A stretch of 64,000 nucleotides of DNA from Agromyces intestinalis. Its GTDB lineage: Bacteria > Actinomycetota > Actinomycetes > Actinomycetales > Microbacteriaceae. Positions 20,488-30,085 of this stretch are shown here, in pieces. Both the position numbers and the translations under genes were made by a program. Location: NCBI RefSeq assembly GCF_008365295.1, contig NZ_CP043505.1, positions 3,534,001 through 3,598,000 of the forward strand, in the 5' to 3' direction. The first letter of the stretch is position 1; every line of letters begins with the position of its first letter. The notes under the pieces were generated by a model. It did no database searches and was not told the DNA's origin. It worked only from the letters and a program-made list of their open reading frames with translations.

Positions 20488-21081
20488 ATGACCGACCAGA
20501 TCACCATCACCGGCATCGTGGGCAGCGACCCGCGGCCGTACACGACGAACCAGGGTCTCGCCATCACGAGCTTCCGGCTCGCCTCGACCCGGCGCTACTT
20601 CGACCGGGTGCAGGGCACCTGGGTCGATGCCGACACCAACTGGTACACGGTGTCGTCGTTCCGCAACCTCGCGGTCAACGCCGCGATGTCGATCCGCAAG
20701 GGCGAGCACGTCATCGTGCACGGGCGGCTGAAGCAGCGCTCGTGGGAGGCGGGCGAGCGCAGCGGCACCGCCGTCGAGATCGAGGCCGACGCCATCGGAC
20801 ACGACCTCGCGTGGGGCGTCACGCAACTGCGCAAGCTGATGCCGTCGCAGGCGTCCTCGGCCGAGCCGCAGTCCGGCGCCGAGGCTGGCGAGGCCGGTGA
20901 GGCCGGGGTCGACGCGGCGACGGGCGAGGTGTCCGACGAGTACGCGGTGTCCGCGCCCGACCCCGACGAGGCGGCGTTCGCCGAGCTCACCGAGTTCTCG
21001 AGCGCGGACGATCTCGACGTCGACGCCGAGTACGACACTTCGGCCGCGCTGTCGGCCGACCTCGCGGGATCGGCACGCTGA
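20488..21081 (+). CDS. ssb: Single-stranded DNA-binding protein (paralogue type)
   Basis: A 197-residue OB-fold SSB. The N-terminal 110 residues carry family segments (ITITGIVGSDPRPYTTNQG, FRLASTRRYFD and HVIVHGRLKQRSWE). The C-terminal half is acidic and low-complexity, with Glu/Ala/Gly repeats (EAGEAGEAG). It lacks the canonical DDDIPF-type tip, ending LAGSAR, so it probably does not recruit the usual SSB partners and looks like a secondary SSB rather than the replicative one. GAGGAG precedes ATG 20488. Confidence 0.88.
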   Translation: MTDQITITGIVGSDPRPYTTNQGLAITSFRLASTRRYFDRVQGTWVDADTNWYTVSSFRNLAVNAAMSIRKGEHVIVHGRLKQRSWEAGERSGTAVEIEADAIGHDLAWGVTQLRKLMPSQASSAEPQSGAEAGEAGEAGVDAATGEVSDEYAVSAPDPDEAAFAELTEFSSADDLDVDAEYDTSAALSADLAGSAR

Positions 21082-21159
21082 CCCCTCGGCGCACGTCCTC
21101 CCGCGCCGAGCGAACGCATAGACTCGGCTCGGGCGGACGGCACCGCCGGAAGGGGAGAC

Positions 21160-21651
21160 ATGAGACGGCGCCGCACCTCCAGCGCGATCCTCGGGCTTGC
21201 GTCCGCCTGCATCGCGGTCGCCCTCGCGGGGTGCACGACGCCCCCTCCTGAGCCGACCTTCGAGTCGACGGGGCGCCCGGTGCCGAGCGAATCGGTCGGC
21301 CCGGCCGACGCGCCGGTTCCCACGCTCATGCCCGACCTCTCGGCGAGCGAGAACCTCCCGGTGTTCGACTACGTGAACCTCGCCGTGGTGGCCGCGAACC
21401 CGGCGGCAGGCGGCCGGGCGTTCATCGACGCGCTGACGCAGGCCGGCTTCGACAAGTCGAAGATGGAGGTCACGAGCGATGTGACCACCCGCGATGAGCC
21501 GGCCGACTCGATCCAGTTCTCGGTGCAGTTCCAAGGCGAGTGCTTGGTCGGTCAGTTCGGCCCGGCGTCGGGCGGGTATCACGGCGCGGTGCGGCCGCTG
21601 CTCGGAACCGGGCGCTGTCTGGTCGGCGCGACCGTCCCCATAGACTGGTAG
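21160..21651 (+). CDS. Lipoprotein of the DUF6993 type
   Basis: A 163-residue lipoprotein. A basic n-region MRRRR and hydrophobic h-region end in lipobox LAGC with C25 as the lipidated residue; a Pro/Ser/Glu-rich linker follows. The folded part (about 68-163) resembles the DUF6993 domain of Microbacteriaceae, with two cysteines (in GECLVGQ and GRCLVG) that may form a disulfide outside the cell. Function unknown. It ends four bases before ettA. Confidence 0.75.
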   Translation: MRRRRTSSAILGLASACIAVALAGCTTPPPEPTFESTGRPVPSESVGPADAPVPTLMPDLSASENLPVFDYVNLAVVAANPAAGGRAFIDALTQAGFDKSKMEVTSDVTTRDEPADSIQFSVQFQGECLVGQFGPASGGYHGAVRPLLGTGRCLVGATVPIDW

Positions 21652-21654
21652 CAA

Positions 21655-23337
<1,683 letters not shown>

Positions 23338-23338
23338 C

Positions 23339-23815
23339 ATGCGCCTGCATGTGCCGACACCGCTTCGCTGGGGCGACCTCGACGCGTACGGCCACGTCAA
23401 CAACGCCAGGATGCTGAGCCTGCTCGAAGAGGCCCGCATCCAGGCGTTCTGGGTTTCCGACGACACGCCCGAGCATGCCGTCGGCGCATCGACGGCGGTG
23501 ATCGACGCATCCGCGGGCACGAGCACCCTGACGCTCATCGCGCGGCAAGAGGTCGAGTACCTCGCCCCGATCCCGTACGGTCGGCTGCCGCTCGACATCG
23601 AACTGTGGATCGGTCGGATGGGCGGGGCGAGCCTCGACGTCTGCTACGAGGTGTACTCGCCCGCCGGGGTCGAGCCGCGCACGCTGTACACGCGCGCGGC
23701 GACGACGATCGTGCTCGTCGACGCGGCGACGAACACGCCGCGGCGCATGACCGATCGCGAGCGCGCCGCCTGGGAGCCGTACGTCGAGGCGCCGGCGGAG
23801 TTCCGCCGGCGCTGA
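23339..23815 (+). CDS. Acyl-CoA thioesterase (4HBT hotdog fold)
   Basis: A 158-residue hotdog thioesterase of the YbgC/4-hydroxybenzoyl-CoA type. The active-site signature LDAYGHVNN carries the catalytic Asp (D15) and the hydrophobic helix MLSLLEEARIQAFW follows. It probably hydrolyses short or medium acyl-CoA, substrate not predictable. It begins one base after the ettA stop and is likely co-transcribed. Confidence 0.9.
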   Translation: MRLHVPTPLRWGDLDAYGHVNNARMLSLLEEARIQAFWVSDDTPEHAVGASTAVIDASAGTSTLTLIARQEVEYLAPIPYGRLPLDIELWIGRMGGASLDVCYEVYSPAGVEPRTLYTRAATTIVLVDAATNTPRRMTDRERAAWEPYVEAPAEFRRR

Positions 23816-23849
23816 CCGCGCTCACTACCCGAGCGACTCGCTCACCCCG

Positions 23850-24416
23850 CTACTCGCCGAGCGGCTCGTCGCTGAACGTGCCCTCCCAGACGGCTCGGCT
23901 TCCCGACTCGCCGATCTGCACGATCGTCCACGTCGCACCCGCGCCGACGACGACTGCAGCGACCGTCAGCACGACTCCGGCCGCGATGGCGGCGCCGCGG
24001 CCGGACGCCGGTCGGCGCTCGGGGGACTCAGGCTGCGAAGCATCCGACTCGTCTTCGGAAGCGGCGCCGACCGCCCGCCTCCGTGCCACCCGCTCGACGA
24101 GCGCCCAGGCGCCGATCGCCACGGCGACCACGAGGAGCGCCCAGACCCAGGGCACGATCGTCTCGCCCATCGAGGTGTGCTCCTGCACGAGCGGAGACGG
24201 GAACACACGCGATTCGAGCCACTTGCCGGCTTCGATCGTCGTGAGCGCGAGGGGCACGAGGCCGATCGCCGCCACGAGCGCGGGGATCCACAGCACTCGG
24301 CGGGCGGCCGGCCAGGCCGCCAGCACCACGAGGAGCAGAGCCAGCACGGGGGTGCCGATCACGACCGCGTGCACGAGCAGCACGTGCAGCGGCAGCCCTG
24401 CGAACTCGTAGTCCAT
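23850..24416 (-). CDS. DUF2231-like membrane protein
   Basis: A 188-residue protein with four predicted helices. The N-terminal part (FAGLPLHVLLVHAVVIG, three helices, about residues 5-110) matches the DUF2231 pattern. An acidic cytoplasmic loop, a fourth helix (about 140-162) and a short exported tail follow. ATG 24416 is taken; a GTG two codons upstream (24422) would overlap the Rieske stop in GTGA, a pattern frequent here, and is an equally good start. Gene order suggests it works with the Rieske lipoprotein, as inference. Confidence 0.75.
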   Translation of the reverse strand: MDYEFAGLPLHVLLVHAVVIGTPVLALLLVVLAAWPAARRVLWIPALVAAIGLVPLALTTIEAGKWLESRVFPSPLVQEHTSMGETIVPWVWALLVVAVAIGAWALVERVARRRAVGAASEDESDASQPESPERRPASGRGAAIAAGVVLTVAAVVVGAGATWTIVQIGESGSRAVWEGTFSDEPLGE

Positions 24417-24418
24417 CG

Positions 24419-24916
24419 TCACGACCCCGTCACGATGCGGTCGCCGTCGAGGTGCACCGCGATCGGGGTGAGCGGCTGGAGCGCCGGCCCGTTCAGCACC
24501 TCGCCGGTCGCCGCGTCGAACCGCGAGCCGTGGCACGGGCAATGGAGTTCGGCACCCGCGGGCGCCACCTTGCACTGCTGGTGCGTGCAGATCGCGCTGA
24601 ACGCCGCGACGACGCCCGCGCTCGGCTGGGCGAGCAGCGCATCGGCGCCGTCGATCGTGACGCTGATGCTCTCGCCAACCGGCACGTCGGCGAGCGCCGC
24701 GACCTCGGAGCCGGCGGCGACGTCGGTTCCGGGGGCCTCGGCGCCACCCCCGCCTGTGCCGTCACCGCCGCTACCGCTGTCGGCGTCGCCCGACGAGGTA
24801 GCCGACGGCGCATTCGACCCCGGTGCGCACCCCGCGAGCACCAACGCGGCGCCGGTCGCCCCCAGACCGCCGACCGTGAGCAGGCCCCGCCTCGTGAACT
24901 CCGCGCGTTCGGTCAT
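24419..24916 (-). CDS. Rieske [2Fe-2S] lipoprotein
   Basis: A 165-residue exported iron-sulfur protein. It has both a twin-arginine motif (RRGLL, R9-R10) and a lipobox LAGC (C30), so it should be exported folded and lipid-anchored. After a long Gly/Ser/Asp linker comes a Rieske domain: CTHQQC supplies C110 and H112, CPCHGS supplies C126 and H129, and C115 and C128 form the usual disulfide. An electron carrier; partner not identified, though the overlapping membrane protein is the obvious candidate. Confidence 0.92.
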   Translation of the reverse strand: MTERAEFTRRGLLTVGGLGATGAALVLAGCAPGSNAPSATSSGDADSGSGGDGTGGGGAEAPGTDVAAGSEVAALADVPVGESISVTIDGADALLAQPSAGVVAAFSAICTHQQCKVAPAGAELHCPCHGSRFDAATGEVLNGPALQPLTPIAVHLDGDRIVTGS

Positions 24917-25009
24917 CGTCGTCCCTTCGCGTCACGGCCGCGCAGCGCGGCATCCGTGGTGTCATTCTGGAGCAGCGCCGCCCGCCCGGGCGGGATGCAC
25001 AGGATTCAT

Positions 25010-25891
25010 TCAGTCGAACGCACCCGGATCCGGCACGCGCACCATGCCCTCTTGCGCGACGCTCGCCACGAGCAGTCCGTCGCGGGTGTAGATGCGCCCG
25101 AGCGAGAGCCCGCGACCGCCACCGGCCGACGGCGACTCCTGCGTGAACAGCAGCCACTCGTCGACGCGCGCGTCGCGGTGCCACCACATCGCGTGATCGA
25201 GGCTCGCGACTTTGAGGCCGGGCGTCGCCCAGGCGATCCCGTGGGCGCGCAGAATCGGCTCGAGGATGGAGTAGTCGCTCGCGTACGCGAGGGCGGCTCG
25301 GTGCAGCTTGGGGTCGTCGGGCAGCCGGCCGAACGCGCGCATCCACAGCGCCTGCCGCGGTTCCCGCTCGCCGTCGGCGTGCACGTAGATCGGCGCGGGG
25401 ACGTGCCGGATGTCGAACGCGCGCTCGCGCGACCAGTACCTGGCGACCTCGTGGTCGATCGCTGCGAGCACCTCGGATGCCGAGGGCAGCGACTCGGGGT
25501 CGGGCAGATCGCGCGGCATCTCGACGTGGTGCTCGATGCCCTCGTCGTCGGTCTGGAACGATGCGATGAGCGAGAGGATCGGCTTGCCCTGCTGGTACGC
25601 CTGCGTGCGGCGGGTCGAGAACGACCGGCCGTCGTGGATGCGGTCGACGGCGAACGTGATCGGATGCTGCACGTCGCCGGGGCGCAGGAAGTAGCCGTGC
25701 ATCGAGTGCAGCATGCGTTCGGGAACCACGGTGTGCGTCGCGGCGATGAGCGACTGTGCGAGCACCTGCCCTCCGAAGACGCGGCCCAACGGCATCCACT
25801 GCGACGGCCCGGTGAAGATGTCCTCGGTCGTGCGGGCGCCGGTGTTCGTCAGGTTGAGGGTGCTCAACAGGCCGTCGATCGAGCTGTTCAT
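25010..25891 (-). CDS. tesB: Acyl-CoA thioesterase II
   Basis: A 293-residue double-hotdog thioesterase hydrolysing medium- to long-chain acyl-CoA. Family markers are the RVFGGQVLAQSL block (residues 37-48), HSMHGYFLRPGD, and SLDHAMWWHRDARVDEWLLF in the second hotdog with the catalytic Asp. ATG 25891 (MNSSIDGLLSTLNL) gives the standard start; the open frame further upstream is antisense to the next gene. It is divergent from the following plus-strand gene. Confidence 0.93.
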   Translation of the reverse strand: MNSSIDGLLSTLNLTNTGARTTEDIFTGPSQWMPLGRVFGGQVLAQSLIAATHTVVPERMLHSMHGYFLRPGDVQHPITFAVDRIHDGRSFSTRRTQAYQQGKPILSLIASFQTDDEGIEHHVEMPRDLPDPESLPSASEVLAAIDHEVARYWSRERAFDIRHVPAPIYVHADGEREPRQALWMRAFGRLPDDPKLHRAALAYASDYSILEPILRAHGIAWATPGLKVASLDHAMWWHRDARVDEWLLFTQESPSAGGGRGLSLGRIYTRDGLLVASVAQEGMVRVPDPGAFD

Positions 25892-25975
25892 CGTGTCTCC
25901 GTCTCGGTCGCGACCGATGGGCCGGGCGGCGCAGCCACCGGAGTCGCGGCGCTCCCTTGGTAGTTTATTCAGGAG

Positions 25976-26656
25976 ATGGTTCAGCAACTGACGCTCGCCG
26001 ACAGCCTCTCGCTCGGCGACCTGCACACGTATCTGCAGCGCGCAGGTCGCGTCGACGACGGATCGGTGCGGCTGATCGCCGGCAGCGGCATCCTCGCGGT
26101 CTACACGGCGATCCTGTATCCGCGCGGCATCCTCGACGAGACGCCCACCGTGCTGGGCCTGCGCACGTTCGCGCTTGCGGACACCGACGACTTCGACAGC
26201 GTGGTGCCCATGCGCTCGCTGGTCGAGCGCATCGTGCGGGCGCGCGGCCGGTTGCCCGACGACGATACGTCGCACCCCGTCAGCATGTCGCGTCCGCCCG
26301 AGGTCAACACGGTCACGTGGGCGGGCATCTCGCCGCCGCGCGGCGGGTGGCGGGCGCTCGGCGAGACGGATGCCCCGACCCTCGAGCGGGCGGCGCGGGC
26401 CGGCATCGACGAGGTCGCCGAGGCGATCCCGACGGGCACCGGCGAGCAGCTCGTGCAGCGGGTGCGCAGCGAGGTGTGGGGCCGCGGCATCGACGGGCTC
26501 GAGTACGTGCCGGCCGGGGCGGGATTCGCCGCCTACAGCCTCGGATTCCTCGGCGACGATGCGATCGGCATCTTCGAGACCGGCCCGTGGACGAGGCTCA
26601 GTTCGCGCCGCGGACACGTGCTCGTGCGCCGCAAGCCCTGGACCTTGAAGTCCTGA
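25976..26656 (+). CDS. Conserved hypothetical protein
   Basis: A 226-residue soluble protein that I do not recognise. It has a normal codon pattern and alternating hydrophobic segments (LIAGSGILAVYTAILYPRGI, TPTVLGLRTFAL). There is no membrane helix or metal motif. It is divergent from tesB, with about 85 bases between them. Confidence 0.65.
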   Translation: MVQQLTLADSLSLGDLHTYLQRAGRVDDGSVRLIAGSGILAVYTAILYPRGILDETPTVLGLRTFALADTDDFDSVVPMRSLVERIVRARGRLPDDDTSHPVSMSRPPEVNTVTWAGISPPRGGWRALGETDAPTLERAARAGIDEVAEAIPTGTGEQLVQRVRSEVWGRGIDGLEYVPAGAGFAAYSLGFLGDDAIGIFETGPWTRLSSRRGHVLVRRKPWTLKS

Positions 26657-26681
26657 GCGGGCCGAGCGCGTTCGCGCCCGC
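26657..26681. terminator. Weak hairpin between convergent genes
   Basis: GCGGGC (26657-26662) pairs with GCCCGC (26676-26681), and part of the interior GCG can add pairs. It lies directly after a plus-strand stop and before the 3' end of the minus-strand dehydrogenase. A bidirectional terminator is plausible but weakly supported. Confidence 0.35.
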
Positions 26682-26701
26682 CCCACCCGGGGCGACGTCG
26701 G

Positions 26702-28378
26702 TCAGCCGCGCGCCATGGCGCGACCGGCCGCACGACCGCTGAAGAGGCATCCGCCGAGGAACGTGCCCTCGAGCGCGCGGTACCCGTGCACGCCGCCGCC
26801 GCCGAAGCCGGCTGCCTCGCCGGCCGCGTACAGGCCGGGGATCGGTGCGCCGTCGTCGCCGAGCGCGCGCGAGTCGAGGTCGGTCTGGATGCCGCCGAGC
26901 GTCTTGCGCGTCAGGATGTGTAGCTTCACCGCGATGAGCGGGCCCGCGCCCGGGTCGAGGATGCGGTGCGGCGTCGCCACCCTGATGAGCTTGTCGCCGC
27001 GCGAGCGGCGGGCCGAACGGATCGCCGCGAGCTGCAGGTCCTTCGAGAAGTCGTTGTCGAGCTCGCGGTCGCGCGCGCGGATCTGGCGTTCCACCTCGTC
27101 GGTGTCGAGTTCGGCGGTGCCCGAGAGCCGGCGCATGCCGTCGAGCAGTTCGGGCAGCGTGTCGGCGACCACGAAGTCGACGCCGTGCTTCTTGAACGCC
27201 TCGACCGGCTCCGGCGCGCCCGAGCGCACGCGCTGCGCCAGCAGCTTCAGGTCCTTGCCGGTGAGGTCGGGGTTCTGCTCGCTGCCCGAGAGTGCGAACT
27301 CCTTCTCGATGATCTTCTGGGTGAGCACGAACCACGAGTGGCCGTGCCCCGTGCCCATCAGGTGCTCGAGCGTGCCCAGGGTGTCGAAGCCCGGGAACAG
27401 CGGCACGGGCAGCCGGGTGCCGGTCGCGTCGAACCAGAGCGACGAGGGCCCGGGCAGGATGCGGATGCCGTGCGCGGGCCAGATCGGATCCCAGTTGGTG
27501 ATGCCCTCGGTGTAGTGCCACATCCGGTCGCGATTCACGAGCCGGGCGCCCGCCTGCTCGGCGATCGGGAGCATCCGACCGTCGACGTGGGCGGGCACGC
27601 CCGAGAGCATCTCGGCGGGCGGGGTGCCGAGCCGCTCGGGCCAGTACTCGCGCACGAGATCGGGATTGCCGCCGATGCCGCCCGACGCGACGAGCACCGC
27701 CGGGGCGCGCACCTCGAACTCGCCGACCGCGTCGCGGTTGCTCGGTGCGCCGCGTTCGGCGTCGTCGTCGGCGAGCACGATGCCGCGGGCGCCGACGACG
27801 GTGCCGTTCTCGACGATGAGCTCGTCGACTCGGTGCCGGTGCCGCAGTTCGACGAGCCCCGCCGCCTCGCCGGCCTTCACCCGCGCGATGAACGGGGCGA
27901 GCACGCCCGGGCCCGTTCCCCACGTGATGTGGAAGCGCGGCACCGAGTTGCCGTGCCCCGTCGGTGTGCCGTCGCCGCGCTCGGCCCAGCCGACGACCGG
28001 GAAGAACCGCACGCCCTTCTCGTGCAGCCACGCGCGCTTCTCACCGCCCGCGAACTCGAGGTACGCCTCGGCCCACTTGCGGCCCCAGGCATCCTCGTCG
28101 TCGCGGTCGAATCCCGCCGTGCCGAACCAGTCCTGCCGGGCGAGTTCGGGGGAGTCGGCGATACCCATGCGCCGCTGCTCGGGCGAATCGACGAGGAAGA
28201 GGCCGCCGAACGACCAGTGCGCCTGACCGCCGAGGCTCGCCGCCGGCTCCTGCTCGAGGATGACGACGTGCTTGCCGGCGTCGACGAGCTCGGCTGCGGC
28301 GACCAGGCCGGCGAGGCCGGCGCCGATCACGATCGCGTCGGGGGCGCCGGCGGTTCGGGTGGGGGAGGCTGCTGCCAC
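26702..28378 (-). CDS. FAD-binding dehydrogenase (KstD-like)
   Basis: A 558-residue flavoprotein of the FAD-dependent oxidoreductase 2 / 3-ketosteroid-dehydrogenase-like class. The Rossmann dinucleotide motif is VIGAGLAGL (G19, G21, G24), followed by ILEQEPAASLGGQAHWSFGG, which binds FAD. The C-terminal GLYAAGEAAGFGGGGVHGYR closes the FAD domain. Proteins with this GGQAHWSFGGLF sequence are usually annotated only as FAD-binding dehydrogenase; the substrate is unknown. It is the last gene of a leftward run. Confidence 0.85.
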   Translation of the reverse strand: MAAASPTRTAGAPDAIVIGAGLAGLVAAAELVDAGKHVVILEQEPAASLGGQAHWSFGGLFLVDSPEQRRMGIADSPELARQDWFGTAGFDRDDEDAWGRKWAEAYLEFAGGEKRAWLHEKGVRFFPVVGWAERGDGTPTGHGNSVPRFHITWGTGPGVLAPFIARVKAGEAAGLVELRHRHRVDELIVENGTVVGARGIVLADDDAERGAPSNRDAVGEFEVRAPAVLVASGGIGGNPDLVREYWPERLGTPPAEMLSGVPAHVDGRMLPIAEQAGARLVNRDRMWHYTEGITNWDPIWPAHGIRILPGPSSLWFDATGTRLPVPLFPGFDTLGTLEHLMGTGHGHSWFVLTQKIIEKEFALSGSEQNPDLTGKDLKLLAQRVRSGAPEPVEAFKKHGVDFVVADTLPELLDGMRRLSGTAELDTDEVERQIRARDRELDNDFSKDLQLAAIRSARRSRGDKLIRVATPHRILDPGAGPLIAVKLHILTRKTLGGIQTDLDSRALGDDGAPIPGLYAAGEAAGFGGGGVHGYRALEGTFLGGCLFSGRAAGRAMARG

Positions 28379-28455
28379 GGGTGACTCCTTCGTCTGGGGA
28401 GGGCAGGTGGGTGTTGCGCGGGTCGTGCGGGTGGTGTGCTGCGAGGGAGGGGGCG

Positions 28456-28962
28456 TCAGTCGTCGAAGGTGTTGACCATGGCGAAGGCGGCGCGCTGCAG
28501 GTAGTCCCAGAGCGTCTCTTCATGCAGCGGCGACAGCTCGAGCGAGTCGACCGCGCGGCGCATGTGGGTGAGCCAGCGATCGCGGGCATCGGGGTTCACA
28601 TGGAACGGCTGGTGACGCAGTCGAAGGCGGGGATGCCCCCGCTCGGCGCTGTAGGTGCCGGGCCCGCCCCAATACTGTTCGAGGAACAGCTGCAGGCGGC
28701 GCTTGGCGGGCCCGAGGTCCTCTTCGGGGTACATCGGCTTCAACACCGGGTCGTCGGCGACGCCGCGGTAGAACGCATCGACGAGGCGCTCGAACGTCGC
28801 GTGGCCGCCGACCTGTTCGAAGAACGATGGACCGAGTGCCGCGCCGTGCTCGCTGCCGCGAAGCGGCACCGAGGCGGGCGGCACCGAGGCGGGCGGCACC
28901 GAGGCGGGCGGCACCGCGGCGGGCGGCACCGCGGACGGGGAAGCCGGGAATGCTTCGCTCAT
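28456..28962 (-). CDS. Group II truncated haemoglobin with Pro-rich repeat extension
   Basis: A 168-residue truncated haemoglobin, probably binding or detoxifying O2, NO or peroxide. Globin signatures: Y65 (B10 region) in DAFYRGV, W98 in EQYWGGP, the likely proximal His H117 in RLRHQPFH, and W130 in RDRW, typical of group II. The first 33 residues are an unusual Ala/Pro/Ser/Val tract with PPASV repeats. ATG 28962 overlaps the mscS stop in ATGA. A later start is not obvious. Confidence 0.9.
   Translation of the reverse strand: MSEAFPASPSAVPPAAVPPASVPPASVPPASVPLRGSEHGAALGPSFFEQVGGHATFERLVDAFYRGVADDPVLKPMYPEEDLGPAKRRLQLFLEQYWGGPGTYSAERGHPRLRLRHQPFHVNPDARDRWLTHMRRAVDSLELSPLHEETLWDYLQRAAFAMVNTFDD
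28863..28936. repeat. 15-bp in-frame tandem repeat in the haemoglobin gene
   Basis: About five copies of GCACCGAGGCGGGCG and variants (plus-strand reading) encode PPASV or PPAAV on the minus strand. The period is a multiple of three, so expansion or contraction changes N-terminal length without breaking the frame. Confidence 0.85.
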
Positions 28963-30074
28963 GAGGCGTCTCCGTTCGAGCTGCCGGGTGGCGGGATCTT
29001 GGGCGTGCGTTTCGGACGACGCCGGGATGCCGCGGCGCCCGTCGAGGCATCCGAAGCTCCGCCGGCGAGCACCGCGTTCGGCGCGGTCTTCGGCGGGCGA
29101 GCGCCCTTCACGCGGGTCGCGCCGTCGAATCCCGTGAGCACGACCGTGTTCAGGTTCGGCAGGTGCACGCCCATCTCGTCGAGGTCCCGCTTCAGCCGCA
29201 CTCGCAGCTCGCGAGCGATGTCGTCCTTCGCCGACGTGCGCACCTTCATCACGATGCGGGTGACCATCGCCTCGGCCGAGATCGACTCGAGGCCCCACAC
29301 CTCGGGTTTCTCGAGCACGCGCGAGCGCCACTTCGACGTGTGGGCGAGCTCGGTCGCCGTCTTCAGCATCTGCGCCTCGACGGCGTCGATGTCGGCGTCG
29401 TAGGGCACCGCGAGGTCGACGATCACGCGCGCCCAGCCTTGGGACATGTTGCCGATCCTCAGGATCTCGCCGTTGCGCACGAACCAGAGCGTGCCGTTCA
29501 CGTCGCGCACCGTGGTGATGCGGATCCGCACCTCCTCGACGATGCCGGTCGCGGGGCCGAGGTCGACGACGTCGCCGACGCCGAGCTGGTCCTCGACGAC
29601 CATGAAGATGCCGTTCAGGACGTCTTTCACGATGTTCTGCGCGCCGAAGCCGAGGCCGGCGCCGATCGCGGCCGACAGCAGTGCGAACGAGCCGAGGATC
29701 GACGTGTCGATCACGTTCACGAGCATGAGCACGACCACGATGAACAGCGTCACGTTCACGATGTTCGACAGCACGGTGCCGAGCGTGCGGGTGCGCTGCA
29801 CGAGACGCACCGCCGCCAGCGGCGATGCCTGGAGCGCCTGGGTGTCGGTGACGTCTTGCTTGGACTTCACGCCCGTGACGACGCGGTTCACCGTGCCGTC
29901 GATGACGAAGTGCAGCAGCCAGCGGACGAGCAGCGCGATCGCGATGATGATGATGATCGCGACGGCCTTGCCGACGATGAGGCCCCAGTTCTCGCTCCAC
30001 CAGGTCGCGAGGTCGCTCCAGAACCCCGCGTCGAGCGGGGTCTCGTCGGGCGCAGGCTCCGCGAAGATGACCAT
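28959..30074 (-). CDS. mscS: Small-conductance mechanosensitive channel (MscS family)
   Basis: A 371-residue channel releasing solutes on hypo-osmotic shock. Membrane helices lie near residues 31-56, 103-125 and 130-150; the pore-lining helix and neck contain AAIGAGLGFGAQNIVKDVLN, then the beta-domain GDVVDLGPATGIVEEVRI. The C-terminal tail after about 320 is basic and disordered. It starts 11 bases after the pepN stop and overlaps the haemoglobin gene, so these are co-transcribed. Confidence 0.92.
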   Translation of the reverse strand: MVIFAEPAPDETPLDAGFWSDLATWWSENWGLIVGKAVAIIIIIAIALLVRWLLHFVIDGTVNRVVTGVKSKQDVTDTQALQASPLAAVRLVQRTRTLGTVLSNIVNVTLFIVVVLMLVNVIDTSILGSFALLSAAIGAGLGFGAQNIVKDVLNGIFMVVEDQLGVGDVVDLGPATGIVEEVRIRITTVRDVNGTLWFVRNGEILRIGNMSQGWARVIVDLAVPYDADIDAVEAQMLKTATELAHTSKWRSRVLEKPEVWGLESISAEAMVTRIVMKVRTSAKDDIARELRVRLKRDLDEMGVHLPNLNTVVLTGFDGATRVKGARPPKTAPNAVLAGGASDASTGAAASRRRPKRTPKIPPPGSSNGDAS

Positions 30075-30085
30075 GGCTGGTGAGT

